In this document: positions 31,805 through 40,195 of the stretch, in pieces
Layout of the letters: each line of letters opens with the position of its first letter
How positions within the stretch are numbered: position 1 is the stretch's first letter
Origin: Bacillota bacterium
GTDB lineage: Bacteria > Bacillota > Clostridia > Peptostreptococcales > Anaerovoracaceae
DNA length: 41,804 nt
Assembly: GCA_017394515.1 (NCBI GenBank)
Contig: JAFPXY010000003.1
Coordinates: forward strand, 1-41,804
Direction of reading: 5' to 3'
Notes under the pieces: model-generated
The model's input: only the letters and a program-made list of their open reading frames with translations
Told to the model about the DNA's origin: nothing
The model's database searches: none
Program-made: the position numbers and the translations under genes

Positions 31805-32443
31805 ATGAACGACAAACTGGAAGCATACAAAGGATTGATATCATTTCTCGGGAAAGCACTTCCTGGTGAATTTGATGCGATCCTTTTTGATTTAACCGAG
31901 AAAGGTTATCCCGCAGTCGAAAAGTCTGACTGGGGACGCAGGAATGAAAAGGAAGTGAAAAAGCTTCTTCAGAATTTGATCAAGGAAGGCGCTGCTTTAG
32001 ATGAAAGTGTTTTCGGAAGAGTGATACCCACGTCAGAACAGAAGCTCGAGAAGGTATCTTTCTACTTCATAAAAGAAAGCGGCAAAGCTATCGGAGCTTT
32101 AGCTCTCAGTATGGAGCTGGATACATACCTCAAGTTTAGTTCTTTTCTTTCAGACAGATTGGGCATAGTCGGAAATGACGGCGTGACTCCCATAAATATG
32201 AACAGTTACATGCAAAGGGAGAGAGTCCTGACAGACTTGGATGAAATAGATGATGTGGTAAAGGAATTCTGCCCGGATCCATCAGAGCTCACACCCAAGG
32301 AGCGCAAAGAACTCTTCTTGGACATCTATGACACTGGCATCTTCCGCATAAAGGGAGCTATTCCCAAGGTTGCTGAGGCCATGGGAATTTCAGAGCAGAC
32401 CGTATATCGTTATCTTTCGGAAATCAAGAAAGCGCGCAGATAA
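31805..32443 (+). CDS. YheO-type PAS/HTH transcriptional regulator
   Basis: The 212 residues have an N-terminal YheO-like PAS domain (about 5-110), where LALSMELDTYLKF ends the sheet. A C-terminal HTH follows (about 150-212, IPKVAEAMGISEQTVYRYLSEIKKA). The ATG at 31805 is preferred because AAAGAGG stands 7 bases before it, while an in-frame ATG at 31787 has no ribosome site. The gene is 17 bases upstream of the first ABC exporter gene, so it probably controls that operon and maybe itself. The signal it senses is unknown. Confidence 0.82.
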   Translation: MNDKLEAYKGLISFLGKALPGEFDAILFDLTEKGYPAVEKSDWGRRNEKEVKKLLQNLIKEGAALDESVFGRVIPTSEQKLEKVSFYFIKESGKAIGALALSMELDTYLKFSSFLSDRLGIVGNDGVTPINMNSYMQRERVLTDLDEIDDVVKEFCPDPSELTPKERKELFLDIYDTGIFRIKGAIPKVAEAMGISEQTVYRYLSEIKKARR

Positions 32444-32460
32444 TCAGATCGGAGTCAGAC

Positions 32461-34221
32461 GTGAAAGCAGAAAAAGCCATTAAAACAAATGCGGCGAATC
32501 AGGTGAAGAACCGGGGCATATGGAAACGATTCGCCCATACAATTAAAGAAGCGAATATTCCTAAGGGATTTCTGGCATTCTATATTATCCTTACCATAGT
32601 GGAAGGGCAGATACTGGTAAGAATACCGGAAGTCAACGGAAACTTTTTTGCGGGGGATGTGAGTACGTCCACAGTAGCTATGTTTATAGGTCTTGAACTG
32701 GTGAATACGTTGGTAGCCCAGTTCGTACTCTACATAAATCACATCCTCAGATACAAGATGAACAGAAATCTGAGGAACTCCCTCTGGGGCAAAATATTAA
32801 GGCTCAAACCCAGCTACTACGACAAGGTTTCGTCGAGTTCCCTCATAAGCCGTATCTCTGTGGATTCGGACGGCATCAACACCTTCGTTATCGATGTAGT
32901 TCTTGAGCTCTTCATACAGACCTACTATAACATTCTTTTCATAAGAGAGATGAACAAGATCAGTAAGGACGTAGGCTTCATGCTGCTCGGATTCGTTCCC
33001 TTGGTTTTCCTGATCGCTTTCATCGTAGGTCGTCTGAACCTTAAGTTCCAGAGCAACATGAAGTACAAGCTCTCAGACCTTACAAACTATCTGAGCGAGA
33101 TCATCTCAGTTCTGCCGCTTCTTAAAGCCATGAACCGTCAGGGCTATGAGTCAAGGCGAGGCAAACAGGCTATTGATGAGTTTTATAAATCCAACAGAAA
33201 CGTCATCGGACTTGATCTCGGAAGAGAGATAGTGGGAACACTGCAGGGCATGGGACCTGAACTTGTGATCATCCTTATCGGCATCAAATACCTTAATAAT
33301 GGCACCTTTGATGCTGCTGCCTGGTATACCTTCTACCTTTATGCAGGCACCTTCATTTCCTTCTGTTCAACCCTTGCGGGCATGTGGGAACAGGCCAAGT
33401 CCGTTCAGGGACAGCTGAACAAGGTATCCGATGTGCTCTTTGAGGAAGAGGAAGCCTTGGGATCCTATGTGGATTCCATCGTAGAGTCCGGCGATATCAT
33501 CTTCGATCACGTTGACTTCGGCTATGAAGAGAAACTTGTCTTAAAAGATGCTTGTTTCACCATACCCAGTCATAAGAACACTGCTCTTGTGGGCTTAAGC
33601 GGCGCAGGTAAATCCACCATTGTCAAGCTGGTGGAAAGAATGTACGCCGTGAATTCCGGAAGGATCCTCATGGGCGGCCGTGACATAAGTGAATATGGTA
33701 TCAAGGACTGGAGAAAGGGCATCGAGTATGTCAGCCAGTCTACTCCGTTACTTTCCGGCAGCATCAGGGATAATGTGACCTACGGAATCAAACGCGATGT
33801 TACGGATACTGAGATCATGGAAGCCTTCAGGGCTGTCAAATTCGACGAGTTCGTAGAGAGCAGCGAGGATGGACTCAGCAGGGAAGTAGGTCAGTTTGGT
33901 GAGGAACTGTCCGGAGGTCAGAGACAAAAAATCTCCGTGGCAAGGGCGATGCTCTCCGACGCGGATATCCTCATACTGGATGAGCCTACGGCAAGCCTTG
34001 ATATCATATCTACCAATGAGATCATGCACGCCATCGATTCACTGAAGGGCAAACGCACGGTCATCATGATAACTCACGACTCAAAACTCATCGGAAGCGC
34101 AGATCACATAATCGCTCTTGAGGGCGATCACAGGATAACTGAAGGTACTCCCGAAGAGATGATGAAGATAAGCGAATTCGTTTGGGAACTCGCAGGAAAA
34201 GGAGGTGAGGCAGATGTCTAA
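32461..34221 (+). CDS. ABC exporter half-transporter A
   Basis: This 586-residue type IV exporter has six membrane segments (about 35-310) followed by a nucleotide-binding domain. Walker A is GLSGAGKST, the Q-loop is VSQSTPLLSGSIRDN, the signature is LSGGQRQKIS, Walker B is ILILDEPTAS and the H-loop is ITHD. It starts at GTG with GGAG 6 bases upstream. Its stop overlaps the next exporter gene by 8 bases, so the two almost surely form a heterodimer. Redox genes follow in the same direction, which makes peptide, thiol or lipid export possible. The substrate is not decided by sequence. Confidence 0.9.
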   Translation: MKAEKAIKTNAANQVKNRGIWKRFAHTIKEANIPKGFLAFYIILTIVEGQILVRIPEVNGNFFAGDVSTSTVAMFIGLELVNTLVAQFVLYINHILRYKMNRNLRNSLWGKILRLKPSYYDKVSSSSLISRISVDSDGINTFVIDVVLELFIQTYYNILFIREMNKISKDVGFMLLGFVPLVFLIAFIVGRLNLKFQSNMKYKLSDLTNYLSEIISVLPLLKAMNRQGYESRRGKQAIDEFYKSNRNVIGLDLGREIVGTLQGMGPELVIILIGIKYLNNGTFDAAAWYTFYLYAGTFISFCSTLAGMWEQAKSVQGQLNKVSDVLFEEEEALGSYVDSIVESGDIIFDHVDFGYEEKLVLKDACFTIPSHKNTALVGLSGAGKSTIVKLVERMYAVNSGRILMGGRDISEYGIKDWRKGIEYVSQSTPLLSGSIRDNVTYGIKRDVTDTEIMEAFRAVKFDEFVESSEDGLSREVGQFGEELSGGQRQKISVARAMLSDADILILDEPTASLDIISTNEIMHAIDSLKGKRTVIMITHDSKLIGSADHIIALEGDHRITEGTPEEMMKISEFVWELAGKGGEADV

Positions 34222-35953
34222 GATAGATAAAGCTGCCAAAGCTTCTTTGAGAAGCGAGAGAAGAGAATCCTGGAGACGTCTCTTCAAAATATATACAAAG
34301 ATAAAGATCCCTTGGCTTTGGATGATCCTTGTAGCGGCCTTAAGCTTTGCCTACAAGGAGGTTCAGGTGCTGGTGGTGCCTTACCAGACAAAGATCATGA
34401 CCGGCGCTATTACAGACCATGGATTCCTGGCAGGTTTCCTGGTCCTGACCTTTGCAGCTGCCGCGGTGGAAGCTGTTCAGGGGGCTGTCAATGAGCTTAC
34501 TGCCATAATGACTGCCAGAAACGCCAGAAGATCCATATGGACGAAGCTCCTGCTTCTTCCCATGAAGTTCTTCAGAAACAAAGATCCTCAGGAGTATATC
34601 TCCAGGATCACCCAGGATACCAGCGGACTCTTTGCAGCCCTGGCTATCCTCATAAATCTGGCATCCCTGATCTTTGCTGTAGTCGAGGCTTTCAGGAGAA
34701 TGTATGCTACGTATAATACTCTGGCGCTCATCATGCTTTCAGGCATCCCCATCATGATCCTGGGAGCCTGGATCACCGGTAAGTTCCAGTATAAGATCAT
34801 TCACATACAGAACACCGCTATGGCTAAGATGACGGGATTCTTTGCGGAGAGGCTGCCAAGCCTCATGCACATCAAGACTTCCAACATGGAAGACGAAGAG
34901 TATCTCAAGGGCATCGAGGCCAACAACGCCAGATATAAGGCTGAGTGCAGAATGGAGATCTATCAGATACTCATGGGGCCTATCGGAAGTTTTGCACAGA
35001 CCTTCAACCAGGTGGTGCTGCTTATAGTAGCATCGGCTCTGGTGAGACAGGGCACCATGGAGATGTATCAGCTGGTGAACCTGTACAACTACTACTTGCT
35101 TTTCATGGGTAATTCCTTCCTCATCATGTCCATGTGGCAGATGCTTAAGATGTCTCACGGAGCTTCTGAGGTAGTAGGACAGATCCTGGATGCTGAACCT
35201 GAAAGACTTGAAGAGGGTGAGCCCATGGGAGATAAGGTTGAAGACATTACCTTCGATCATATAGCTTTCTCATATGATGGTAAGACTCCGGTATTGAGAG
35301 ACGCAAGCTTCACCATACCGAAGGGCAAAAAGACCGTAATAGTCGGTGAAAACGGCTGCGGTAAGTCGACTTCCATCAAGCTTCTTGAAGGCTTTGAAGA
35401 GCCTGATTCCGGAACCATCAGCATCGGTGGCCGCAATGTGAAGGACATCAGCCTTAAGGAACTGAGAGACAAGGTAGGATACCTCTTCCAGGGTAACCAG
35501 ATAGTGAAGGGTACCATAGAAGAGAACATCAGATACGGTATCGACCGCGATTGCACCGAAGAGGAGATCGTGGAAGCTGCTAAAGCTGCTAAAGCTTATG
35601 ACTTCATCAATGAAAAGGATGAGGGTTTCAGGTCTGAGATCAGCCGTTTCGACAATAAGGTCTCCGGCGGAGAAATGCAGCGAATCGCTGTGGCCAGAAT
35701 GATCCTTAAGGATCCGGACTATCTCATCATGGATGAGGCAACTTCCGGTATAGACTTGATCAGTGCGAGAGCTGTAAATGACAGCGTATCTCAGATGATG
35801 AAAGATAAGACCATAGTCGCCGTAAGCCATGACTTCGAGGAAATAAAGAAGGCTGACCACATAGTCGTCCTTAACAAGGGGTGTGTGGAAGCCGAAGGCG
35901 ATTACAATACAGTATATAATAACAGCGAGCTGTTCAGACAGTTTGCGGAGTGA
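34214..35953 (+). CDS. ABC exporter half-transporter B
   Basis: The 579 residues have the same domain order as the partner. Walker A is GENGCGKST, the Q-loop is LFQGNQIVKGTIEEN, the signature VSGGEMQRIA has Glu-Met where Gln-Arg is usual, Walker B is YLIMDEATSGID and the H-loop is VSHD. Both half-transporters keep the catalytic Glu and His, so I see no degenerate site of the kind common in heterodimers. The ATG at 34214 lies 8 bases after GGAGG. A GTG at 34205 in frame overlaps that site and is rejected. The stop is followed 28 bases later by the thioredoxin gene. Confidence 0.9.
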   Translation: MSKIDKAAKASLRSERRESWRRLFKIYTKIKIPWLWMILVAALSFAYKEVQVLVVPYQTKIMTGAITDHGFLAGFLVLTFAAAAVEAVQGAVNELTAIMTARNARRSIWTKLLLLPMKFFRNKDPQEYISRITQDTSGLFAALAILINLASLIFAVVEAFRRMYATYNTLALIMLSGIPIMILGAWITGKFQYKIIHIQNTAMAKMTGFFAERLPSLMHIKTSNMEDEEYLKGIEANNARYKAECRMEIYQILMGPIGSFAQTFNQVVLLIVASALVRQGTMEMYQLVNLYNYYLLFMGNSFLIMSMWQMLKMSHGASEVVGQILDAEPERLEEGEPMGDKVEDITFDHIAFSYDGKTPVLRDASFTIPKGKKTVIVGENGCGKSTSIKLLEGFEEPDSGTISIGGRNVKDISLKELRDKVGYLFQGNQIVKGTIEENIRYGIDRDCTEEEIVEAAKAAKAYDFINEKDEGFRSEISRFDNKVSGGEMQRIAVARMILKDPDYLIMDEATSGIDLISARAVNDSVSQMMKDKTIVAVSHDFEEIKKADHIVVLNKGCVEAEGDYNTVYNNSELFRQFAE

Positions 35954-35981
35954 GTTTTTTGCAGATAAAGGAGATATAATA

Positions 35982-36296
35982 ATGATTTCAGTAGCAACCA
36001 ATGAAACCTATGATGAACTTGTAAATGAAGGATTCAGCATCGTGGACTTTTATTCAACAACCTGTGTGCCTTGTAAGATGTTTTCAAAGATCCTGGAGGA
36101 TCTGACCCTGGACTTTCCCTTCGTGAACATCGTGAAGGTGAACGTAAGCGATCATCCCGCTCTCGGATTAAGACATGAGATCGAGGCAGTTCCTACCGTG
36201 CTTTTCGTAAAGGACGGAGAAGAGAAGGAAAAGGTCGTAGGCCTCATGGACGAAGAAGAAGTTATCGAGAAGATCCAGCAGTATTATTATGAGTAG
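35982..36296 (+). CDS. Thioredoxin-like protein with CVPC active site
   Basis: This 104-residue single-domain thioredoxin fold has a redox motif VDFYSTTCVPCKMF, Cys28-Val-Pro-Cys31, and the cis-Pro region AVPTVLFVKDG. The usual active site is CGPC. Val in place of Gly is uncommon and may tune the redox potential or the reductase partner. There is no signal peptide, so it is cytoplasmic. The ATG at 35982 follows AAAGGAGAT. It is the partner candidate for the reductase-like protein two genes downstream. Confidence 0.88.
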   Translation: MISVATNETYDELVNEGFSIVDFYSTTCVPCKMFSKILEDLTLDFPFVNIVKVNVSDHPALGLRHEIEAVPTVLFVKDGEEKEKVVGLMDEEEVIEKIQQYYYE

Positions 36297-36304
36297 GTGA
36301 GAAC

Positions 36305-37291
36305 ATGGCAGAAACATTAAGTTTAAGATCAAAGGCTGTTAAGGTATTCGATTACAAGAACCTTGACTTAAGTGAATACATTCCTGAATTTGCTCCTGAT
36401 GAAGAGGCACTTAAAAAGGATATGGACCGCATGCTCAAGGCTTTCGGTATGAAGATCGAAGGAGAGTCCGTGGAAGCAGGCGACATGGCAGTTATCACCT
36501 GCACTTCAGAAACTCCTAAGTTCAACAAGAAGGGAATTACAGTCATCGTTGGTAAGGGATATTTCAGCAAAGAACTGGAAGAGAAACTCATCGGCGTTAA
36601 AAAGGGTGAAAACTTCTCCCTTGAGGCGGACGGTGCCTTGGTGAATGGCACCGTGGACAGGATCGTAAGGCCTGTAGTACCTGAGATGACTGATGAGAGC
36701 ATAGCCAAACTCGGCATTGAAGGCGTAAGTTCAGTAAAGGATCTTAAGGCATTTTGCGTAGACAAGCAGATCGAAAAGCTCCTTGATGATATCGAAGAAG
36801 CAGATATGGCATCAGCATATCTATGGCAGAAGCTCAGTGAAGAGTCCGTCTTTGAACTGGATGAAGAGGAACTGAAGAAAGCGGACGAGGAAGCTGCTAT
36901 CAAGGAAAAGGAACTGGAAGCTCAGAAGGTGGTCTTCGAGACTGAAGAGGAGAGAATAAAGTTCGAGAAGGAATATGAAGAGGAGTACGGTGAGCCCTAC
37001 AGCGAGGTGGACTTTGGTGAGTTTACCAAAAATATGTACCGCATGGAACTCCAGCTGGCTGCCCTGGGCTATGAAGAAGCTTTAAAGCAGGGAACGGCGG
37101 CAACCTATGAGGAGTACGAAAACTATATAGATAGTATTAAGAACTATTATCCGAACCTTACCATGGAGGAAATGAAAGTTCAATTTCCTGTAGAAAAATA
37201 CATCAAAGAGCGATATAATGATATTATCTGCAAGGAACTGGACGACTACGTCCTTTCTGAATTCAAAAAGAAGATGAATCCATATAGGTAA
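36305..37291 (+). CDS. Trigger-factor-like PPIase/chaperone
   Basis: The 328 residues resemble the later two thirds of trigger factor. A FKBP-like PPIase module (about 55-120) has GKGYFSKELEEKLIGVKKGENF. A long, charged, helical C-terminal arm follows (120-328), very rich in Glu and Lys. The ribosome-binding N-terminal domain of true trigger factor (GFRxGKxP) is absent. It may be a cytoplasmic holdase or isomerase acting on specific clients, perhaps substrates of the exporter or thioredoxin beside it. It lies 8 bases after the thioredoxin gene, on the same strand. Confidence 0.7.
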   Translation: MAETLSLRSKAVKVFDYKNLDLSEYIPEFAPDEEALKKDMDRMLKAFGMKIEGESVEAGDMAVITCTSETPKFNKKGITVIVGKGYFSKELEEKLIGVKKGENFSLEADGALVNGTVDRIVRPVVPEMTDESIAKLGIEGVSSVKDLKAFCVDKQIEKLLDDIEEADMASAYLWQKLSEESVFELDEEELKKADEEAAIKEKELEAQKVVFETEEERIKFEKEYEEEYGEPYSEVDFGEFTKNMYRMELQLAALGYEEALKQGTAATYEEYENYIDSIKNYYPNLTMEEMKVQFPVEKYIKERYNDIICKELDDYVLSEFKKKMNPYR

Positions 37292-37304
37292 TAAAGGAGG
37301 CAAA

Positions 37305-38168
37305 ATGGCTTACGACGTATGCATTATAGGAACAGGCCCCGCAGGGCTTTCAGCCGCCATCAATTTCAAACTTCATAATAAGAGCGTCATCTGGTTCGGA
37401 TCAAAGGATATGAGCCTTAAGGTCCAGAAATCCGAGAAGATCGCCAACTATCCCGGCGTTCCCTATGTGTCAGGACCGGAACTAAATGCTAAGTTCATGG
37501 CTCAGGCAGAGGAAATGGGACTGGAGATCACGGACAAGATGGTCACCAATATTTCAGCCATGAGAAAGGGTTTCATGGTCCTGGCTGACAATGAAATCTA
37601 CGAAGCTAAAGCATTACTTCTTGCCATAGGAGCATTCACAGCCAAGCCGCTACCCGGTGAGGCTGAATATCTCGGCCGCGGAGTAAGCTACTGCGCAACC
37701 TGCGACGGTTTCCTCTACAAGGGAAAGACCATCGCCGTTCACTGCGGAGCTGAAAAGTATGAACATGAGGTGGAATATCTGGCAGAGATTGCAGACAAGG
37801 TATATCTTTCTTCAGGTTATAAGGGATCTAAAGTAGATCTACCTAACGTGGAGCATCTGCCGGCACAGCTTGGCAAGGTAAATGGCGAGATGAAGGTCAC
37901 GGGAATCGAGACCGTGAAGGGTGAGGCCCACGATGTGGACGGAGTATTCATTTTAAGAACTGCTGTCGCACCTACGACTCTCATGAACGGACTGGAGATG
38001 GACGGACCGCACATCATCGTTGACCGCGAAATGAAGACCAATAAGAAGGGTTGCTACGCTGCAGGAGACTGCACAGGAAGACCCTACCAGATCACCAAGG
38101 CCGTGGGCGAAGGCAATATAGCAGCTCACAGCATCATAGAATATTTGGCTGAACTGGATAAACAGTGA
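37305..38168 (+). CDS. Thioredoxin-reductase-like flavoprotein lacking NADPH motifs
   Basis: The 287 residues have the FAD-binding GTGPAGLSAAI (10-20) and redox pair Cys130/Cys133 in SYCATCDGF. The C-terminal FAD motif is GCYAAGDCTGRPYQITKAVGEG. Normal TrxB carries a GGGDxAxEE stretch and HRRxxxR for NADPH after CATCDG. Here these positions read VHCGAEKYEHEVEYLA and SSGYKGSKV, so both are missing, and the chain is about 25-30 residues shorter than TrxB. Ferredoxin-dependent flavin thioredoxin reductases of clostridia are known to lack these motifs. That type is the best guess. An AAAGGAGG site precedes the ATG. Confidence 0.82.
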   Translation: MAYDVCIIGTGPAGLSAAINFKLHNKSVIWFGSKDMSLKVQKSEKIANYPGVPYVSGPELNAKFMAQAEEMGLEITDKMVTNISAMRKGFMVLADNEIYEAKALLLAIGAFTAKPLPGEAEYLGRGVSYCATCDGFLYKGKTIAVHCGAEKYEHEVEYLAEIADKVYLSSGYKGSKVDLPNVEHLPAQLGKVNGEMKVTGIETVKGEAHDVDGVFILRTAVAPTTLMNGLEMDGPHIIVDREMKTNKKGCYAAGDCTGRPYQITKAVGEGNIAAHSIIEYLAELDKQ

Positions 38169-38175
38169 ATATGTG

Positions 38176-38198
38176 AGCCGCCTCTTATGAGGGCGGCT
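38176..38198 (+). terminator. Weak hairpin after the reductase-like gene
   Basis: AGCCGCC/GGCGGCT is a 7-bp stem with a 9-base loop, without a following T-run. It may end or modulate transcription before the desulfidase gene. Confidence 0.4.
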
Positions 38199-38232
38199 TA
38201 CTCTGCATTTTTCAGAAGGAATATGAAAAACT

Positions 38233-39513
38233 ATGGATAGAAACGATCCGAGATATGAAAAATATACAAAGATCCTAAAAGAGGAACTTAAACCTGCCAT
38301 GGGCTGCACAGAGCCCATCGCTCTGGCCTATGCAGCAGCTAAGGCGAGAGCAGTGCTGGGAGCTATGCCTGAGCGCATTAAGGTAGAAGTAAGCGGAAAT
38401 ATAATCAAAAACGTGAAGAGCGTCATCGTGCCCCACACCGGAGGCCTTCGCGGCATTCCTGCCGCAGTGGCTGCGGGAGCTTTTGCGGGTGATGAAGAAG
38501 CTGAGCTGGAAGTGCTTTCTCATGTCACCGAGGAGCAGATAGCGGGAATGGAAGGCTACCTGCAAAACACTCCCATAGAGGTCATCTATGCTGAAACCAG
38601 ACACATCTTCGATATAATGATCACAGCTTATGCTAAAGACGATTTTTCCTTTGTAAGGATCGTGGATTATCATACGAACATTGTGACCGTAGCCAGAAAC
38701 GAGGACTACCTGGTGGATAAAGAGATCAGCTCATCTTCTGATGATGAAGGCCTGACAGATCGTTCATTCATGACCATCGAAGGAATCATCGATTTCGCTG
38801 AGAGCGTTGATCTGGAAGATGTCAGAGAGACTCTGGAGACCCAGATCGAGTACAACATGGCCATTGCAGAGGAAGGCCTCAGAAATAAATACGGCGCCAA
38901 TATCGGTAAAACCATACTGAGAGATAGGGAAGGCGACCTGAACTTCATGATGAGAGCCTATGCAGCAGCTGCCAGCGACGCTCGTATGAACGGTTGTGAG
39001 ATGCCCGTAGTTATCAATTCCGGCTCAGGAAACCAGGGAATCACCACCAGCGTTCCTGTCATCGTATATGCCAGGGAGAAGGGCATAAGCCATGAGGAAC
39101 TTCTCAGGGCATTGACCGTGGCAAATCTGGTGACGACTCACTTGAAGACCGGCATCGGTCGTCTGTCCGCTTACTGCGGAGCTGTATCCGCAGGCTGCGG
39201 ATCAGCAGCTGGACTGGTGTTCATGAAAGGTGGCAGATATGAAGCCATCGCCCACACGGTGGTAAACGCATTAGCTGTGGATTCCGGCATCATCTGCGAC
39301 GGAGCCAAGGCCTCCTGCGCAGCCAAGATCGCCACTGCTGTCGAAGCAGGACAGCTGGGGATAGCCATGTACGAAGACGGCAACCAGTTCTTCGGAGGCG
39401 ATGGCATAGTGAAGAAGGGCGTGGAGAACACCATCAGAAGCGTGGGAGACCTCGCCAGACTGGGTATGCAGCAGACGGATAAAGAGATCATCAAGATCAT
39501 GCTGGAGAACTGA
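38233..39513 (+). CDS. L-cysteine desulfidase (UPF0597 family)
   Basis: The 426 residues match the iron-sulfur L-cysteine desulfidase/YhaM group, which splits cysteine to sulfide, ammonia and pyruvate without PLP. Cys25 stands in PAMGCTEPIALAYA. Cys315 and Cys322 (YCGAVSAGC) and Cys355 and Cys362 (CDGAKASC) are the other cluster candidates. SGSGNQGITTSVPVIVYA near residues 263-280 is diagnostic. It lies after the thioredoxin set and may share its transcription. Sulfide from this reaction is a substrate for MetY at 2312. Some family members may instead act on serine or related amino acids. A weak AGAAGGA site is 12 bases before the ATG. Confidence 0.88.
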   Translation: MDRNDPRYEKYTKILKEELKPAMGCTEPIALAYAAAKARAVLGAMPERIKVEVSGNIIKNVKSVIVPHTGGLRGIPAAVAAGAFAGDEEAELEVLSHVTEEQIAGMEGYLQNTPIEVIYAETRHIFDIMITAYAKDDFSFVRIVDYHTNIVTVARNEDYLVDKEISSSSDDEGLTDRSFMTIEGIIDFAESVDLEDVRETLETQIEYNMAIAEEGLRNKYGANIGKTILRDREGDLNFMMRAYAAAASDARMNGCEMPVVINSGSGNQGITTSVPVIVYAREKGISHEELLRALTVANLVTTHLKTGIGRLSAYCGAVSAGCGSAAGLVFMKGGRYEAIAHTVVNALAVDSGIICDGAKASCAAKIATAVEAGQLGIAMYEDGNQFFGGDGIVKKGVENTIRSVGDLARLGMQQTDKEIIKIMLEN

Positions 39514-39544
39514 TGGTTGACAAATATAATTTCAAAACACATTT

Positions 39545-39599
39545 ATCCCGGATGATTTTGTGATATAATAAAAAAGATCTCAATCATCCGGGATTTTTT
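39545..39599 (+). terminator. Terminator with an embedded -10 box
   Basis: A perfect 13-bp stem ATCCCGGATGATT/AATCATCCGGGAT (39545-39557 with 39582-39594) has a 24-base loop and T6. The loop contains TGTGATATAAT (39559-39569), an extended -10 promoter box identical to two others in the window. Termination of the desulfidase gene and start of the sigma-factor gene may thus share one element. Confidence 0.75.
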
Positions 39600-39642
39600 G
39601 CGTCTTTATAGGTAAGAGGGGATTGATATATAGGAGTATCCA

Positions 39643-40191
39643 ATGGAAGACAGGGCCATAATTGATCTTTACTTCAAGCGTGACGAAAGCGCTGTAAGTG
39701 AAAGCATAACAAAATATGGAAACTATTGTCATCGGATTTCCATGAACATTCTTTATGACGAAAGAGACGCAGAGGAGTGTGTGAATGATACCTGGCTCAG
39801 GTCATGGAACAGCATGCCTCCGGCTAGGCCAACATCTCTTAAGGCGTTCTTTGGAAAGATCGTGAGGAATCTGTCGCTTTCCAGGTACAGGATGAACCAC
39901 GCGATAAAGCGTTATTCAGAGATGGAAGTGATGCTGAATGAACTCAGCGACTGCGTTCCTTCATGTTTAAGCGTAGAGAAAAAGGTGGAGGACGACGCCC
40001 TGGGACAGGTGATCTCGGCCTGGCTGGACAGCCTGGACAAGCCGGACAGGGTGCTGTTCGTCAGAAGATACTACTTAGGAGAACCTTCCAAAAAACTGGC
40101 CGAAGACTGCTATGAGACACCCGCTGAAATGGCCCAGAAAATGCTTAAACTAAGACGTTCCTTAAAGTCGTTCATTGAAAGGGAATGGTGA
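39643..40191 (+). CDS. ECF-type sigma-70 factor
   Basis: The 182 residues show region 2 (about 15-85, ILYDERDAEECVNDTWLRSWNSMPP) and region 4 (about 125-180, a helix-turn-helix with LFVRRYYLGEPSKKLAEDCYETPAEMAQKMLKLR). Region 3 is lacking, as usual for extracytoplasmic-function factors. It directs RNA polymerase to a small regulon under envelope stress or a similar cue. The next gene, 4 bases beyond its stop, encodes a membrane protein that is probably its control partner. AGGAGT precedes the ATG. Confidence 0.9.
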   Translation: MEDRAIIDLYFKRDESAVSESITKYGNYCHRISMNILYDERDAEECVNDTWLRSWNSMPPARPTSLKAFFGKIVRNLSLSRYRMNHAIKRYSEMEVMLNELSDCVPSCLSVEKKVEDDALGQVISAWLDSLDKPDRVLFVRRYYLGEPSKKLAEDCYETPAEMAQKMLKLRRSLKSFIEREW

Positions 40192-40195
40192 GATC

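Noticed and set aside
34205-35953. Degenerate ATP site in the ABC heterodimer
   Set aside because: Both proteins keep Walker A, catalytic Glu and switch His. The only change is Glu-Met after SGG in one signature, not enough to call a site dead.
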